A DNA stretch of 64,000 bases from Pachypanchax playfairii (lineage: Eukaryota > Chordata > Actinopteri > Cyprinodontiformes > Aplocheilidae): NCBI GenBank assembly GCA_006937955.1, contig SSNP01000133.1, positions 208,839 to 272,838 on the forward strand, written 5' to 3'. Both the position numbers and the translations under genes were made by a program. Below the pieces are notes generated by a model that had not been told where the DNA came from, searched no databases, and saw only the letters and a list, made by a program, of their open reading frames with translations. Below, piece by piece: positions 25,253 to 37,000 of this stretch. Every line of letters starts with the position of its first letter. Position 1 is the stretch's first letter.

Positions 25253-25604
25253 GTTAATTTAGTTAGCGTTTAGCAATGTCTCTTGGTATCACTTCTCCGC
25301 TAATAAAATATTTTAAATATGTATTTGATTTTTTTCATGACTTGATATTACTTTTTTTTCTTTTCATATCTTTATGTAAAGCACATTGACCAAAAGAAAA
25401 TGCATTTAAATGAGTTTTATAAATAAATTTGATTGATTATAAACGTCAACGGCTATTGGAACCTCAAGTCCCAGAGTTCTTTGCGGCTGTATCCTCAAAT
25501 TACATCCGGTTTGTGTTACCTAAAGTAGCAAAGCTTTTCTTTCTAACTCTTAACCTGCAGTTGTTAGAGTTCTGCTTCATTCAGTCTAAGAGGAAGTTTA
25601 TTAA
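25253..25604. promoter_or_regulatory. Short divergent promoter region between ccdc122 and mtrf1
   Basis: Only 352 bp separate the two start codons, so this interval must hold both 5' UTRs and the promoter or promoters. There is no TATA box in a useful position. About a quarter of it is a LINE-type tail (25362-25440). Confidence 0.55.
25362..25440 (+). repeat. L2-like LINE 3' tail
   Basis: The string TTTATGTAAAGCACATTGA, then a TTTTATAAATAAATTTGATT end, matches the wording of L2-type LINE 3' tails in fish (GTAAAGCACTTTG, then TATAAATAAA, then GATTGATT). It is short and diverged. Confidence 0.5.
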
Positions 25605-27514
25605 ATGTTCGCCAGTCGCTCGTTCAGACTTTGTTCTTTGTGTTTCCGTTTGGTTTCATTTAGAAAAGGAAAAAGAGGAGAATGGAGGACAGTGATGGGA
25701 CACAGCAGACTGATAGTGGCACCGAAACGTTTCTGTCACAGTGATTTAGGGGATTTATACAGCAACAAACCCGTCCAAATGTATGTTCGACACCTCATGG
25801 AGGAATATAAAATGATCCGTAATAAGTTACAGCATGAATACATGAGTGAGTCCAACAGGAAGATCCTAGTGAAGAAACACATGGAGCTCCTGCCTTTGGC
25901 TCATGTGTTTGAGAACATCCAACAAGCCAGTAAAGACCTTGAAGAAGTGCTTTTATTGCAAAAAAGTAAGTGAAGATATTACATTATTCAATTTCTAGTT
26001 ACTAATAAAATATTAATATATTATTAATATATGTTGTTCACGACATCCTTTTTTTGTGTTCTTACTTAATATTTGGTGTTAACATGTTGTTCAGGTTCAG
26101 CTGGTTCCAAAGATGAACTCCTGATTCAGCTGCTCAAAGAGGAGGAAACACAGATCTCCAACAAGATCCAGGCTTTAAGGAAAGATGTGAGTCATGTTCA
26201 CTTATCTGCAGATGTGTATCGCTGATGTTCCTTTGTTCAAGTTCTCTTCATCTGCAGCTCATCAGAGCCCTGGTTCCTACTGATCCTCTGGATTGTAGCG
26301 ATGTCGTGTTGGAGGTTGTGTCAGGGCGAACGACCGGAGGTATGTAGATTATTTTAACGCTACCTTCCTAACTGAAATAAATGATGAGGTCACACCTATT
26401 TGTATGATTTCAGGTGACATATGCCAGCAGTTTACCAGAGAAATGTTTGACATGTACCAGGGTTTTGCCTCCTACAAGAACTGGGACTTTGAGGTTCTGA
26501 ACTACACTCCTGCAGAGTATGGTAGGTCATGTGATATTAACGAGTTCAGCTTATGTCCACAGTGATGTGTAAACATGCTCTGATCCTCTCAGGTGGACTG
26601 CATCACGCAGCCGTCAGGGTCACAGGTGAGAATGTGTATGGACACCTAAAGCATGAAGGAGGAACGCACCGGGTGCAGAGGATCCCTGAGGTGGGCCTTT
26701 CCTCTAGGATGCAGCGCATCCACACGGGAACCATGACCGTCATCATCCTGCCACAGCCACTGGAGGTACACCTCCGTGCCGTCTCTTCTCTATCCGTCTG
26801 CATTCAGGTAAAACCTTCTGTTCCATGTTTATAGTTGGACGTCCACATAGAAACAAAGGATCTGCGAATCGAAACCTTCAGATCTCGAGGTGCCGGAGGT
26901 CAAAGCGTCAACACGACGGACAGTGCAGTGCGAATCGTTCACCTTCCCACTGGTATGAACCATCTGAGGACTCTTCTTCAGATGCCATTCGAGCACTTGT
27001 AATAATGATGAGGATTTGTCTTGTTAGGAATAACAGCTGAGTGTCAGCAGAGTCGCTCTCAGTTGCAGAACAGAGACACCGCCATGCAAGTGCTGAGGGC
27101 CAGGATCTACCAGAGCATGATGGGTAAAGAGACGGAACAGAGGGACACAGCACGGAAGCAGCAGGTGAGGAGAACGCTGATCAGCATGTGTATTTTAAAA
27201 CCGAGGCCTCACTCAGGTGTCTGAACACAGGTGGGCACGCGCAGCCAGTCAGAAAGGATTCGAACCTACAACTTCAGTCAGGATCGAGTCACCGACCACC
27301 GAACAGGATACATCACCAGAGACATAAAGGTGAGACACAGAAATTCTTTCGTTCCTAAAACAGAGTCTTTATTTTGTATTGAAAAGTAGGCGCCTTTTTT
27401 TCCCAGGAGTTCATGAAAGGAGGCGGAGCTCTCGAGGATTTGATCTCAGACTTGGTGGAACACTCAGCGAAGGAGTCTGTTCTCAAGGCAGCAGAGAACA
27501 GCATTGAAAATTAA
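25605..27514 (+). CDS. mtrf1: Mitochondrial peptide chain release factor 1
   Basis: Nine exons (25605-25965, 26095-26186, 26258-26339, 26414-26521, 26593-26765, 26835-26952, 27028-27164, 27231-27329, 27407-27514) join to 425 residues. The N-terminus is Arg/Ser-rich with no acidic residues for about 25 residues, as in a mitochondrial targeting peptide. The RF-1 domain contains GGLHHAAVRVTGE, HEGGTHRVQRIPEVGLSSRM and the GGQ loop RSRGAGGQSVNTTDSAVR. The EVGLSSRMQ insertion and GDICQQFTREMFDMYQ identify MTRF1 rather than MTRF1L, which lacks it. Class I release factors hydrolyse peptidyl-tRNA through the GGQ loop; MTRF1 is reported to act at non-standard mitochondrial stop codons. The residue after GGQ is Ser here, where most RF1 proteins have His. 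The ATG at 25605 opens the basic presequence. Convergent with wbp4. Confidence 0.93.
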
Positions 27515-27992
27515 GAGCATATTTAACCCCACAAGGTGCAATTTAGAAATTTTCAGTAATATTTATTTCTAAACACCAGATTTTTACATTTAAATTTTAG
27601 ACTGAGAACTTTCACCTGGAGCTAAATAAAGATTTCATAACAATAATATTGAGTTGTGTTTCCGTGAGTTTGATGGTTCTTTGCCAGGGTCAGGGTGCGG
27701 TGAAACCACCTATCAGCTGCATACACACTCTGTTTACGTCACACTCTGCTCGTGAGTGCCAACAAAGCACAAAACCTCCTATGTCATTTCGAGTCTGTTT
27801 GACCTTAAATCCTCTGTAATAACTTCTCAGTATCGGGAGAGTTATTTATTCAAATCACATCTTTAATAACTTTGTTAAATGTTGAAAAACTGGGAACATT
27901 TGTATTAAAAATGCAGAAAATGAAAATTCTCAGTGATGATGCACCCAAAAGTTCCTGCAGGGAGTTTTTATTTGTGTGAAAGTTTTTTGGGG
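27515..27992. other. Shared convergent 3' region of mtrf1 and wbp4
   Basis: The two stop codons are 478 bp apart on opposite strands. AATAAA for mtrf1 lies at 27625-27630. For wbp4, minus-strand AATAAA hexamers occur at 27967-27972 and 27845-27850. No gene lies between them. Confidence 0.6.
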
Positions 27993-30236
27993 TCAGTCTT
28001 CGTCGTCTCTCTGTCTCAGGCTCCTGGATTTGCTGCTCTGAGTCTTGTTTTTCCTGAACGAAGCAGGTCCGCTCTCATCCCCGAGCGAGGTGATGACTCG
28101 TTCTTTAAACTTGGGTTTTGGTTCTGGCGGCGGCTCTTCTGGAGCGCTTGCTGTGCTGTCCTCCAGCTCGGGCAGCTGTAAGTCCATGTTGGCGCTGAGA
28201 AAGAGAAGACAACAGCTACTTTCCGTCTCCGTGGGATTATTCAGATTTGTGTTTGATACTTACTATGGATCTTCTTGTTGTTGTTGAATCTGTTCCCAGG
28301 ATCCGTACGGATTGGCAGCTTTTGGTCGTTTTGCTTGCATCTCCTTTGGTTTTGCTTTTTCTTCCGTCTTCTCAGGCTCAGCTACCTTGATCTGGATCTC
28401 CGTCTCTTGTTTCGTCTCCTTCTCTTCCTCCTTTGGAGCATCATCAGTAACTTTATCTTCTCCCAGTTTTTCTAAAGACTCGGGTTCTGCTTTTCTTTTC
28501 TGAAAACACAAGCAGAGATAAAGTTTTTGTTGTGGCTGTTTGAATAATTTTGTTCAGGTGATAGGTCCCATCTCACCCTGAAGTTGATTTTCGGGACTTT
28601 GGGCGCCTGGTTGGCTTGTTCAGAGCCTTGTGCCTCCTGGGATGCCCCGTTAGAGTCCTCCTCACCTCCGGACAGCGGTTCTGGCTCAGGCGCTGAAGGC
28701 TCCTCCTGACTCTCCTCTTCATTGGATCCAGATGCCTTGTTAGAAGGAAAATCAGCTGGTTTCTCCCAGCTGGACTCTGAAAGGTGAAAGAATTAACATA
28801 ATAACCTGTTTTAATGAATTCCAGATTAATTCTAAAAATATCTCCCACCTCCAGTTTGTGTGTTGTAGTAATACGTGTAACCATCTGGACTAATGGCCTC
28901 CATCCAAGTACAATCTGAAGAACTCTACAGGAAAAATACTAACATTAATACAAACATTAAATCACAGTAAAATTTAAAATATGTTATGATTATATTAAAA
29001 GGTTTTACCTCCAGCTGTGTAGACTGAGCAGCTGAACTTCTGCCCTGAAAATCTACAGGCTTTTCCCACTGAGACGCTGTTGGGGAATTGATCCATATTG
29101 AAAAGATTGGGAGAACTTTAATACAAGCTGAATTAAAGGCAGATGAGTTTGCTCACCTCCAGTTACTGTGTTGTAGTAGTACGTGTGTCCGTCATCCGTC
29201 TGGCCTTCCACCCAAACCTGCGTTTCCTTTGGTGGCCTGGGCTTTCTGCTCGCTTTCACTGCTTTCTTTTGCTGTTTTGATTTGGGTTGAATTCTCACTT
29301 GAGGTTGTGTCTGAGGGGCTGCTCGAGGTGGAGAACTCAATCCTAGCATTAAACAATAAAAATGATTTATTTTAAATGCATCTTAAGAGTAAAATCTACT
29401 TCTTGTGAGCTCACACAACCTTTTGCTTCCCGTTCCATCCTCTTCAGATCTTCTTCATAAGCTTTGAGTGCCGCCTCCTCCATCGCTGCAAACTGTTTGG
29501 ATGTGCGTTCCTCTTGCTTTGCCTTGTCAACACTCTTCTTTTTAATCTACAGAGAGATAGAGTGAGATGAGTGGCATGGGCTGTGGACCAATAGGGAGTA
29601 AGTTGATAGTTACGTCTGAAGCTTATCTCCCCTGCCAGTCCTGAGAGCGACGCCAAAGGAGGCAAGTTTTCCTCAGCTGTTAGCGTTTTGATCTGTGAGT
29701 GTCTTAGCATGATTACTGTCCTGGTTTTAACCAACTGAAGTGAAGAAACAAATTGTGATTTTGACCATTTTGGGGAAAATATATATTTACATGAGTAAAC
29801 GGCTGGCTTGGGTTTTATCTCCAACAGCTGTGGTGCAGTTGGTGCTTTAAATACATGACAGTAAACATCACAGTTCATACCTCTGCGATTTTAGCAGCCA
29901 CATTTTCTTTGTGATTCTTTCCTCGTTCGTGAAACTCGACGCTCTACAAGAGATAGACAGATTTACATTTAATTTAATAAGCAAAGTGAGTGTCAGAAAA
30001 AGCAATTTCTGTACTCACAGGCTTGTTGTCTGCAATCCAGCACTTGCAGTACTGGCAGAATTTCCTTGGCTGTGACTTCCAGTAGTCAGCCCTAATAGAA
30101 ATATTAAAGGAAAAACGACGAGTGAAACGAGGTTAACTTTAGCCTGCACAGCTAACGCCACCTATTATCTGGAAAATGTACAACCTGACAACTTCAGAAT
30201 AAAATAAAATCATAGAGTGTTTCTCACTACTTACAT
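27993..30236 (-). CDS. wbp4: WW domain-binding protein 4 (FBP21), splicing factor
   Basis: Ten exons on the minus strand (30236-30235, 30091-30019, 29943-29881, 29546-29420, 29342-29157, 29076-29009, 28924-28849, 28776-28577, 28499-28264, 28194-27993) give 410 residues against about 376 in human. Order of parts: a matrin/U1-like zinc finger with Cys13, Cys16, His30 and His36 (KFCQYCKCWIADNKP); a Lys/Glu-rich helix; two WW domains (VWVEGQTDDGHTYYYNT to SQWEKP, and WMEAISPDGYTYYYNT to SSWEKP); an acidic region; then NPYGSWEQI and a C-terminal KPKFKERVITSLG block. WBP4 is a spliceosomal B-complex protein whose WW domains bind proline-rich splicing factors. The start codon is split by intron 1 (AT|G). 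Convergent with mtrf1 and divergent from gk. Confidence 0.93.
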
Positions 30237-30698
30237 TTTAAATATATTTGGCCTGTATAAGACAAAAAAACGTTATAGCGTTTCAACTAGAAACCGATTC
30301 CCGCATTTCCAGAATGACAACACTGTCCTTTGGTGATGATGTCAATTTTCCTCGCCAAGCTGAACACTAATGTAAAAAAAAAAAATTTCTAAATATTAAA
30401 ATCTTTATGAAATAAGGGCTTCATTTGAATACATTAATGTTTCTAAATACATTTCTTATTTATTTTGATTAAAATATTATTTTGTATTTTTAAAGGAGAC
30501 GTATTAACAATTTACCGCCTAGAAAAATTACGAAGAAGTTAAACGCGTTTCTTTACGTGCTAGGCTGTTCTTTTGTAAGAAGATTACTGTTGTATGCCAA
30601 TAAGTTAAGAAAAAAAATTGACATAAAAACGTCAGACCCACAAAGATTCAGAATTTGCCTAAATAACATTTACACTATTAAAAAGAATGTTTGTAACA
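30237..30698. other. wbp4 5' flank
   Basis: 462 bp between the wbp4 start and the tRNA gene. It should hold the wbp4 5' UTR and promoter. AT-rich, with no TATA or CCAAT box in a convincing place. Confidence 0.4.
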
Positions 30699-30770
30699 TC
30701 CCATATGGTCTAGCGGTTAGGATTCCTGGTTTTCACCCAGGCGGCCCGGGTTCGACTCCCGGTATGGGAA
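30699..30770 (+). tRNA. tRNA-Glu (anticodon TTC)
   Basis: A 72-nt cloverleaf folds without gaps. The acceptor stem TCCCATA pairs with TATGGGA, with A as the discriminator base. The anticodon arm is CCTGG-TTTTCAC-CCAGG, giving anticodon TTC. The T arm is CGGG-TTCGACT-CCCG. Box A (TGGTCTAGCGG) and box B (GGTTCGACTCC) are intact. From memory it differs from the common vertebrate tRNA-Glu-TTC at about one position in the variable region. A T-run at 30776-30780 would end Pol III transcription. CCA is not encoded, as expected for a nuclear tRNA gene. Confidence 0.97.
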
Positions 30771-30775
30771 CACAC

Positions 30776-30780
30776 TTTTT
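30776..30780 (+). terminator. Pol III T-run terminator after tRNA-Glu
   Basis: Five T residues begin six bases past the last tRNA base, the normal spacing for a Pol III terminator. Confidence 0.7.
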
Positions 30781-31076
30781 GCACATATAATTGTACTTTA
30801 ATTTTGTTTCTTTTTATTTTTCACAGAATGGGCATGTAACATAAACATAAATAGAAAATCCAACCTTAATTATTTGTTAAAAATTTGTGCGCATGCCAAA
30901 ACTGAAAACTGTTGCGTCATCATGTAGAGCCGTGACAATCATTACGTCTGAAAATCGCGACTGATCACTGTCCCCTGTCTTTGGCTGACCACGAACCGCG
31001 TTGTTACCGGTGATAATCGGTTTTCTGCCCAGGTGGTGAGAGCCGACATTCCTGAGGACTGTCCATGAACGGTGCC
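30781..31076. promoter_or_regulatory. gk 5' flank
   Basis: Roughly 300 bp between the tRNA terminator and the gk start. The last 120 bp are richer in CG dinucleotides than the AT-rich DNA before them, as is usual near housekeeping promoters. No TATA box was seen close to the start. Confidence 0.4.
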
Positions 31077-34000
31077 ATGGCTGCGTCTTCTCACCGGATA
31101 ACGCTGGGCCCGCTGGTTGCTGCTATCGACCAGGGAACGAGCTCCACTCGGTTTTTGGTAAGACCCCCTTCGGTCTGAGCTCGGGGTTTTATTTTTAATG
31201 TCTGGCTCATAACCGGATTACAGCTGGCGGTGCCCTTGTCCAGACTGCCCAGCTTCTCCTTGTAAAGCTGAGCTTGTGGCGGTGGCTGAGTTTAAAGCTC
31301 GTATTTATGGAACAAACATGCTGTATTTTAGTCTAATGTATGTACCGAAGGTATTTATAGAAGCACCTGTTTAAAAATCACACCCTCTTTCATTTTTAAG
31401 TTTAACAATTATTAAAAAACGTCAAATGTGACCTATTTTCTGACTAGTACATCTTTAAATCACAGCAATTGTTTTAATCTAACTTAAATCCTAGATGACA
31501 ATTTTTTAATTAGGCTTCAGTTATCCTGTATCATGCATTTTGCATCTTGTGCAGATCTTTTTTAGTGCTGCTGCATATTTTGGCGGCATATTTCAAAGAC
31601 AAGTGAAAGTATCTTTTGGCTTGTTTTCTTGTTGGTTTTGTATGTTTTCTTATGTGTTTGTTGTTGTCAAGGTGTTTAATTCAAAAACAGCTGAGCTGCT
31701 CAGTCATCATCAGGTGGAAATCAAACAGAGCTTCCCTAAAGAAGGGTAAGAGGACAGATTATTCATTCATCGTTGATCTGTTTTTGTTTTTCTAAGTATA
31801 TTCTGTTTGTCCTTGTGTTCAGATGGGTGGAAGAAGATCCCAAAGAGATCCTGCAGTCGGTGTACGAGTGCATGGAGCGCACGTGTGAAAAGCTGATGCA
31901 GCTCAACATCGACATTTCAAACATTAGAGGTATTCACTCACACACTGCAGTTCTGTAATGATAAAGAACAATGCAAATATTTTCAGTCATCTATATGGTT
32001 TAAATCAAGAATAAAGCAATGATTTATCTGCCTTTTGTAACATTTTAATTCACGAATCATCCAAAAACTTTTTTAGCTATTGGAGTGACAAACCAAAGAG
32101 AAACTACACTTGTTTGGGACAAAGAGACGGGGGAGCCACTCTACAATGCCATTGGTACAGTCTATCAATAAGTCCCCACATTGTTGGATATGACATGTAA
32201 ATGTAGCATCAGTATTAGCTTCTGCTTTATTTTGGAATGAACATGATGTTTGTTTTGATTCAGTGTGGCTCGACCTGCGGACACAGTCAACAGTGGAGCG
32301 TCTCATTAATAAAACTCCAGGAAGGAATAAGAACCATTTAAGGGTAGAGTTTGTTATTAAATCATATTATGATGGTTGTTTATTCTCCTCTTGGTTTTGA
32401 AACATTGTGCTAGTTCTTTTGTCACCTTGCAGCATAAAACAGGACTCCCGATCAGCACCTACTTCAGCGCCGTGAAACTTCGTTGGCTGATGGATAATGT
32501 GAGCGAGGTCCACGAGGCTGTTGTGTCTCACCGGGCCATGTTCGGAACCATCGACTCCTGGCTCATTTGGGTACCTGAAGATCTCCCATCTTTCTGGTCC
32601 TGCAGCTCTCAGTAACATATTACACATAAAGACAAATTGTTGTGTATTTCAGTGTTTGACTGGGGGGAAGTCTGGTGGAGTCCACTGTACAGATGTGACC
32701 AACGCCAGCAGAACCATGCTGTTTAACATCCACACAATGGACTGGGACCCAGAACTTTGCAAGTACGTCAGATACTTCTCATTTTATCTGCCTCTTTATT
32801 ATTAGAACCCTTTAGTTTTTTGGCTCTATTTGAAGAACACATCTGTGGTGTTTTGATCCTGAATCAGACAATTCTTTACAAAAATACATGGAAAATTTGA
32901 GTTTCTGTTAAACGATGACCTAAAGATACAAACAAAACTACACTCAAAAAGGATAATGTGGAATTTTATTAGAATAGAATTATTAATAGCGTGTGTGTGA
33001 ATGACAAACTGTAGTGTGAAGCGCTTTGGGCATCATCTGACTTAAGAAAAGTGCTATACAAGTACACGCTGTTTACTATTTGTTGCTTTTCACACTTTTC
33101 AGATAAATTCAACCACATTCCAAATACATAATACATAATTAAATACATAATTTAGAAAGACCTCAGTACAAACAGAATTTTTTAAATATTTCAGTTGGAA
33201 AAATTTGGAGTTTTTCAGTGTAAAATTTGTCATGACCCGAGCTGCTTCCAGAAACTGACCAATCACTGGGATTTAGGTTAGGTGGGGTCTTAAAGAGACA
33301 GTAACAACATTTTTCATTTTGAGTTTTCCTATTTTACCTTAGATATTTTGGGATTCCTATGGAGATCTTACCCAGTGTGAGGAGTTCATCAGAAATATAT
33401 GGACTCATGGTAAGTTGTAATCAATAAATCTTGTCTATACACACTTTAATCAGTACAATTATTTAAATATTTAAATTTATTGTGGTTTAACGCTAATATT
33501 TTAATAAAACAGGAAATGTTTTGTGCAACAGCTACTAATAAATATAACACAGACCTTTTCTGTTTGTGTACATTTAAAATTCTGGTTAGCCTCTTTTCAG
33601 GTTGTGCATGAAAGTTGACTGAGGAATTCTTTTAGGGATTTTTGTGTGCCATTGTCTCTCTTTTCTCACTGGTAGAAAATATGTTCTAGCCGGGTAAGTG
33701 ACATTTGGCATCACTGCTCTACTCATAATGTAAAGTGACCCGTTGTGCTTTTCCTTGGCCAAATGAGTAAACCATCCCACAGTGCATTTCCAAGCTTCGG
33801 ACGAGAGCAAATATTATGAATCATTTTAATGAACAGCTGTCATTGTCCACATTTTCCACTTTTATTTTCCAAACAGCAAATTAAATTCATTAGTAAATGA
33901 TTAGTTTAAGATTTTGCAAGTCTTTTACAATTTTGAATGGTTACAATTTTTTGGTTTTTTGCAGCTTCTTCATCGTCTTCCATCAGTATAATGAAGATTT

Positions 34001-37000
34001 GTTTTTCCTAAAGCAAATAAGCTTCATTCACTGACTGATGAAAAAAAAAATTTCGTTTTTTGCTAAAACTTCCTTTCAGTGCACTCCGAACATTAAAGCA
34101 GTACAAATGAGCTTTTAAAACTTTAAGTTACTGTTGAAACTTGTCTAAGTGGATACTCACTTCATATTAGACACTCTGGACGTCTCTGGTCCTCCTATAT
34201 TACACCTAATAACTTCAGTAATTTGGGTCTCAGCTGTGTTCTGATGATTTATGCTGCCCTGATGAAAAATGCCGCCATAGTACGAATTGACAACTTATTT
34301 CATAACAAAATGTTATTGAAAGTTTATACAATATTTTTGTTTATGGCGAGTTTGTCCTGTTAATTATTTCAGCTTATTTTTATGATCCTTCCCTGATATT
34401 TTCGATATAAAAACCCTCTGGGTCCTTATCAGCCATTTTTGGGTCCTTCTCCTTTGGGTGTGTCCAAACACTTGCCTGTCGCTCTGACAATTCAAAGAAA
34501 GTAAAAATAACATCATATTTAGTGTTTCTGTCCTGGGAGAATTTATTTGACAGATAAAATGTAAAAAAATATAAAAACAAAAATAAACTATAAATCTGTT
34601 TATTGAAGTCAAGACTGTGGAACAGCACATGTGCAGAAGGAATCGGTAGCACATCTCAACAGGTAGCATATTTCAACAGAACACCGGTTCCAGCAATGGT
34701 GTCGGAGACATGGCTGCTGAAAAGTTATTTAGTACTGCTTTATATCTCTATTTCTGCAGGATGTTTTAATTAACAGAAACATTTTTTAAACTTTAGGATT
34801 AAAATATCCATCAAAACGAAACAATTGTGTTAATTTTGCTTAGAAGTTGTGTTTTTGTTTGTTGGAAATGTACTGGATGGTGGGTTGTCCCTCTGCTTCT
34901 GTGGTAGCATGCTGCTCGGCTGGTTCCATTCAGCCTCCCAGCCAATACAAGACAACTCATTAACATCTTCACTCCTTTGGCACATTTTACTTCACTATAT
35001 TTTTTAACTACATGTCTAACCACAGTTGCACATAGGATAGTTGTATGCATGTTATTATGTTCTTTGTTTGTGTATAGTTGAATAATAAGTGATTATCATT
35101 GATGTTAGTTATTTACGAATGTTTTTGATTTTGTATAAAACAGTTTCGATCATTTGCAACAAAGATTTTACTTATTTTTAGTCATATTTTGGACCCATTT
35201 TAAGTTTCTCTGAACTCTGAGTTGAATTTTTCTCTTCACAGAAATCTGGTGCTTTATCAGGTATTCCCATCTCAGGGGTACGTCTCTAGTTTTTTGTATA
35301 TTTTAAATCATTTTTGATATGGATCTAAATCTAATCTGTGCATTCTGTCTGTAACCAGTGCCTCGGGGATCAGTCGGCAGCGCTTGTTGGACAGATGTGT
35401 TTTAAGGATGGACAAGCTAAAAACACGTAAGAGGCTTTTTTCCTGTAACTTTATGACCATTTGTTTTTCAGAAACCAAACGTTTGTTATGTTTCAGTTAC
35501 GGGACGGGCTGCTTTCTGCTGAGAAACACCGGATCTAAGGTGCACCTTGTGTTTTAAACAAAAATACCACAGTAACATCACTCCTCATTCATCATCAGTT
35601 CTTGTTGTGTCTGTCATTTTGCAGCCTGTTATGTCTGATCACGGTCTGCTGACTACAGTCGCCTATAAACTTGGTCGGGACAAACCTGCCTGTTACGCTC
35701 TAGAGGTAAAATCTCTTCCAAAAACAACACGAACATTAAAAGAGTTCAGCTACTTCTAAATGGTATGTATGTAAGTATTATTTGTGTAGCAGAGAAAAGT
35801 CAAAGCTCAGTTGTTACAGATTCTTGATGCATATATTGTATGATATGTGCTGAAATTGAAGTGGGAGCAAGAGTTGGTGAAAATTAGAGTTCATGGCATC
35901 ATCAGCTGTTAATTAAATATTCAGTGGAAATAAAAATCATAAAGTCTTCATAGACCTAATCTGTATAACCTGTAAAAGGTACTAAAATGGCAGTTCGGGA
36001 CATTGTTTTGTGATCTGATCCATTTCTCAGCCATTGACGATGATCTGTTCTGCTCCTTGTCATTAGGGCTCCGTTGCTATCGCAGGAGCCGTGGTTCGCT
36101 GGCTGCAGGACAATCTTGGGATCATTGGATCATCTGAAGAGCTTGGTACACCCTCCATTTAATAGATCTGTTTTAAATGATTACTGCACCATAAACCTTT
36201 TTTCCATAAATCCTTTTTTTTTTTTTCTCGGTGTAGAAAAGTTGGCTGCATCAGTCGGAACGTCCTATGGTTGTTATTTTGTTCCTGCATTTTCGGGTCT
36301 TTATGCACCGTACTGGGAGCCGAGTGCGAGGGGGTACGAGCCAGTCACTCATTTCTCTGAAATGCATGAAGCTCTGTGTGTCTCAGTGTGAATCTCTCTG
36401 TGTTACAGGATCATTTGTGGTTTAACTCAGTTCACTAATAAAAGCCACCTGGCGTTTGCTGCTCTGGAAGCCGTCTGTTTCCAAACACGTGAGGTAAATG
36501 CAGCTTTGCAGAGTCGCTTCTATTTTATATTACGTGTATCACTTTAATGAAGGTTCTTTCTGTGTGGCTGCAGATTCTGGATGCCATGAATCAGGACAGT
36601 GGAATCCCTCTAACTCAACTGCAGGTGGACGGAGGAATGACGTCCAACAGGTTGCTGATGCAGCTGCAGGCAGACATTCTCTGCATCCCTGTAGGTTAGA
36701 GCAACCTGTAACACAACCTCAACATGAATCTATCCAGAAGACATACTTCAAACACATTGCTGCATCGTAAACATTTAACTCTGACAGCGATCAAATCGTT
36801 TTCTCAGCCACGAGCTTCATGTGATATCTGAATATGTAGAAAACAAACCAAAACTTTTCTTAAATGTACTTCCTGCATTCATATCTGTGCATAAAGTTCT
36901 ACAACAGTCTCAGGAGGTTTATTCTTGTTAATTCACATCATTATTAGCAGCACAGCTTGTTGTGTTGTTCTCAGTGAAGCCATCCATGCCCGAGACAACG

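Noticed and set aside
25605..27514. Assignment as mtrf1l
   Set aside because: The EVGLSSRMQ insertion and GDICQQFTRE block are MTRF1 features that MTRF1L lacks, and the gene is next to wbp4 as in human 13q14.
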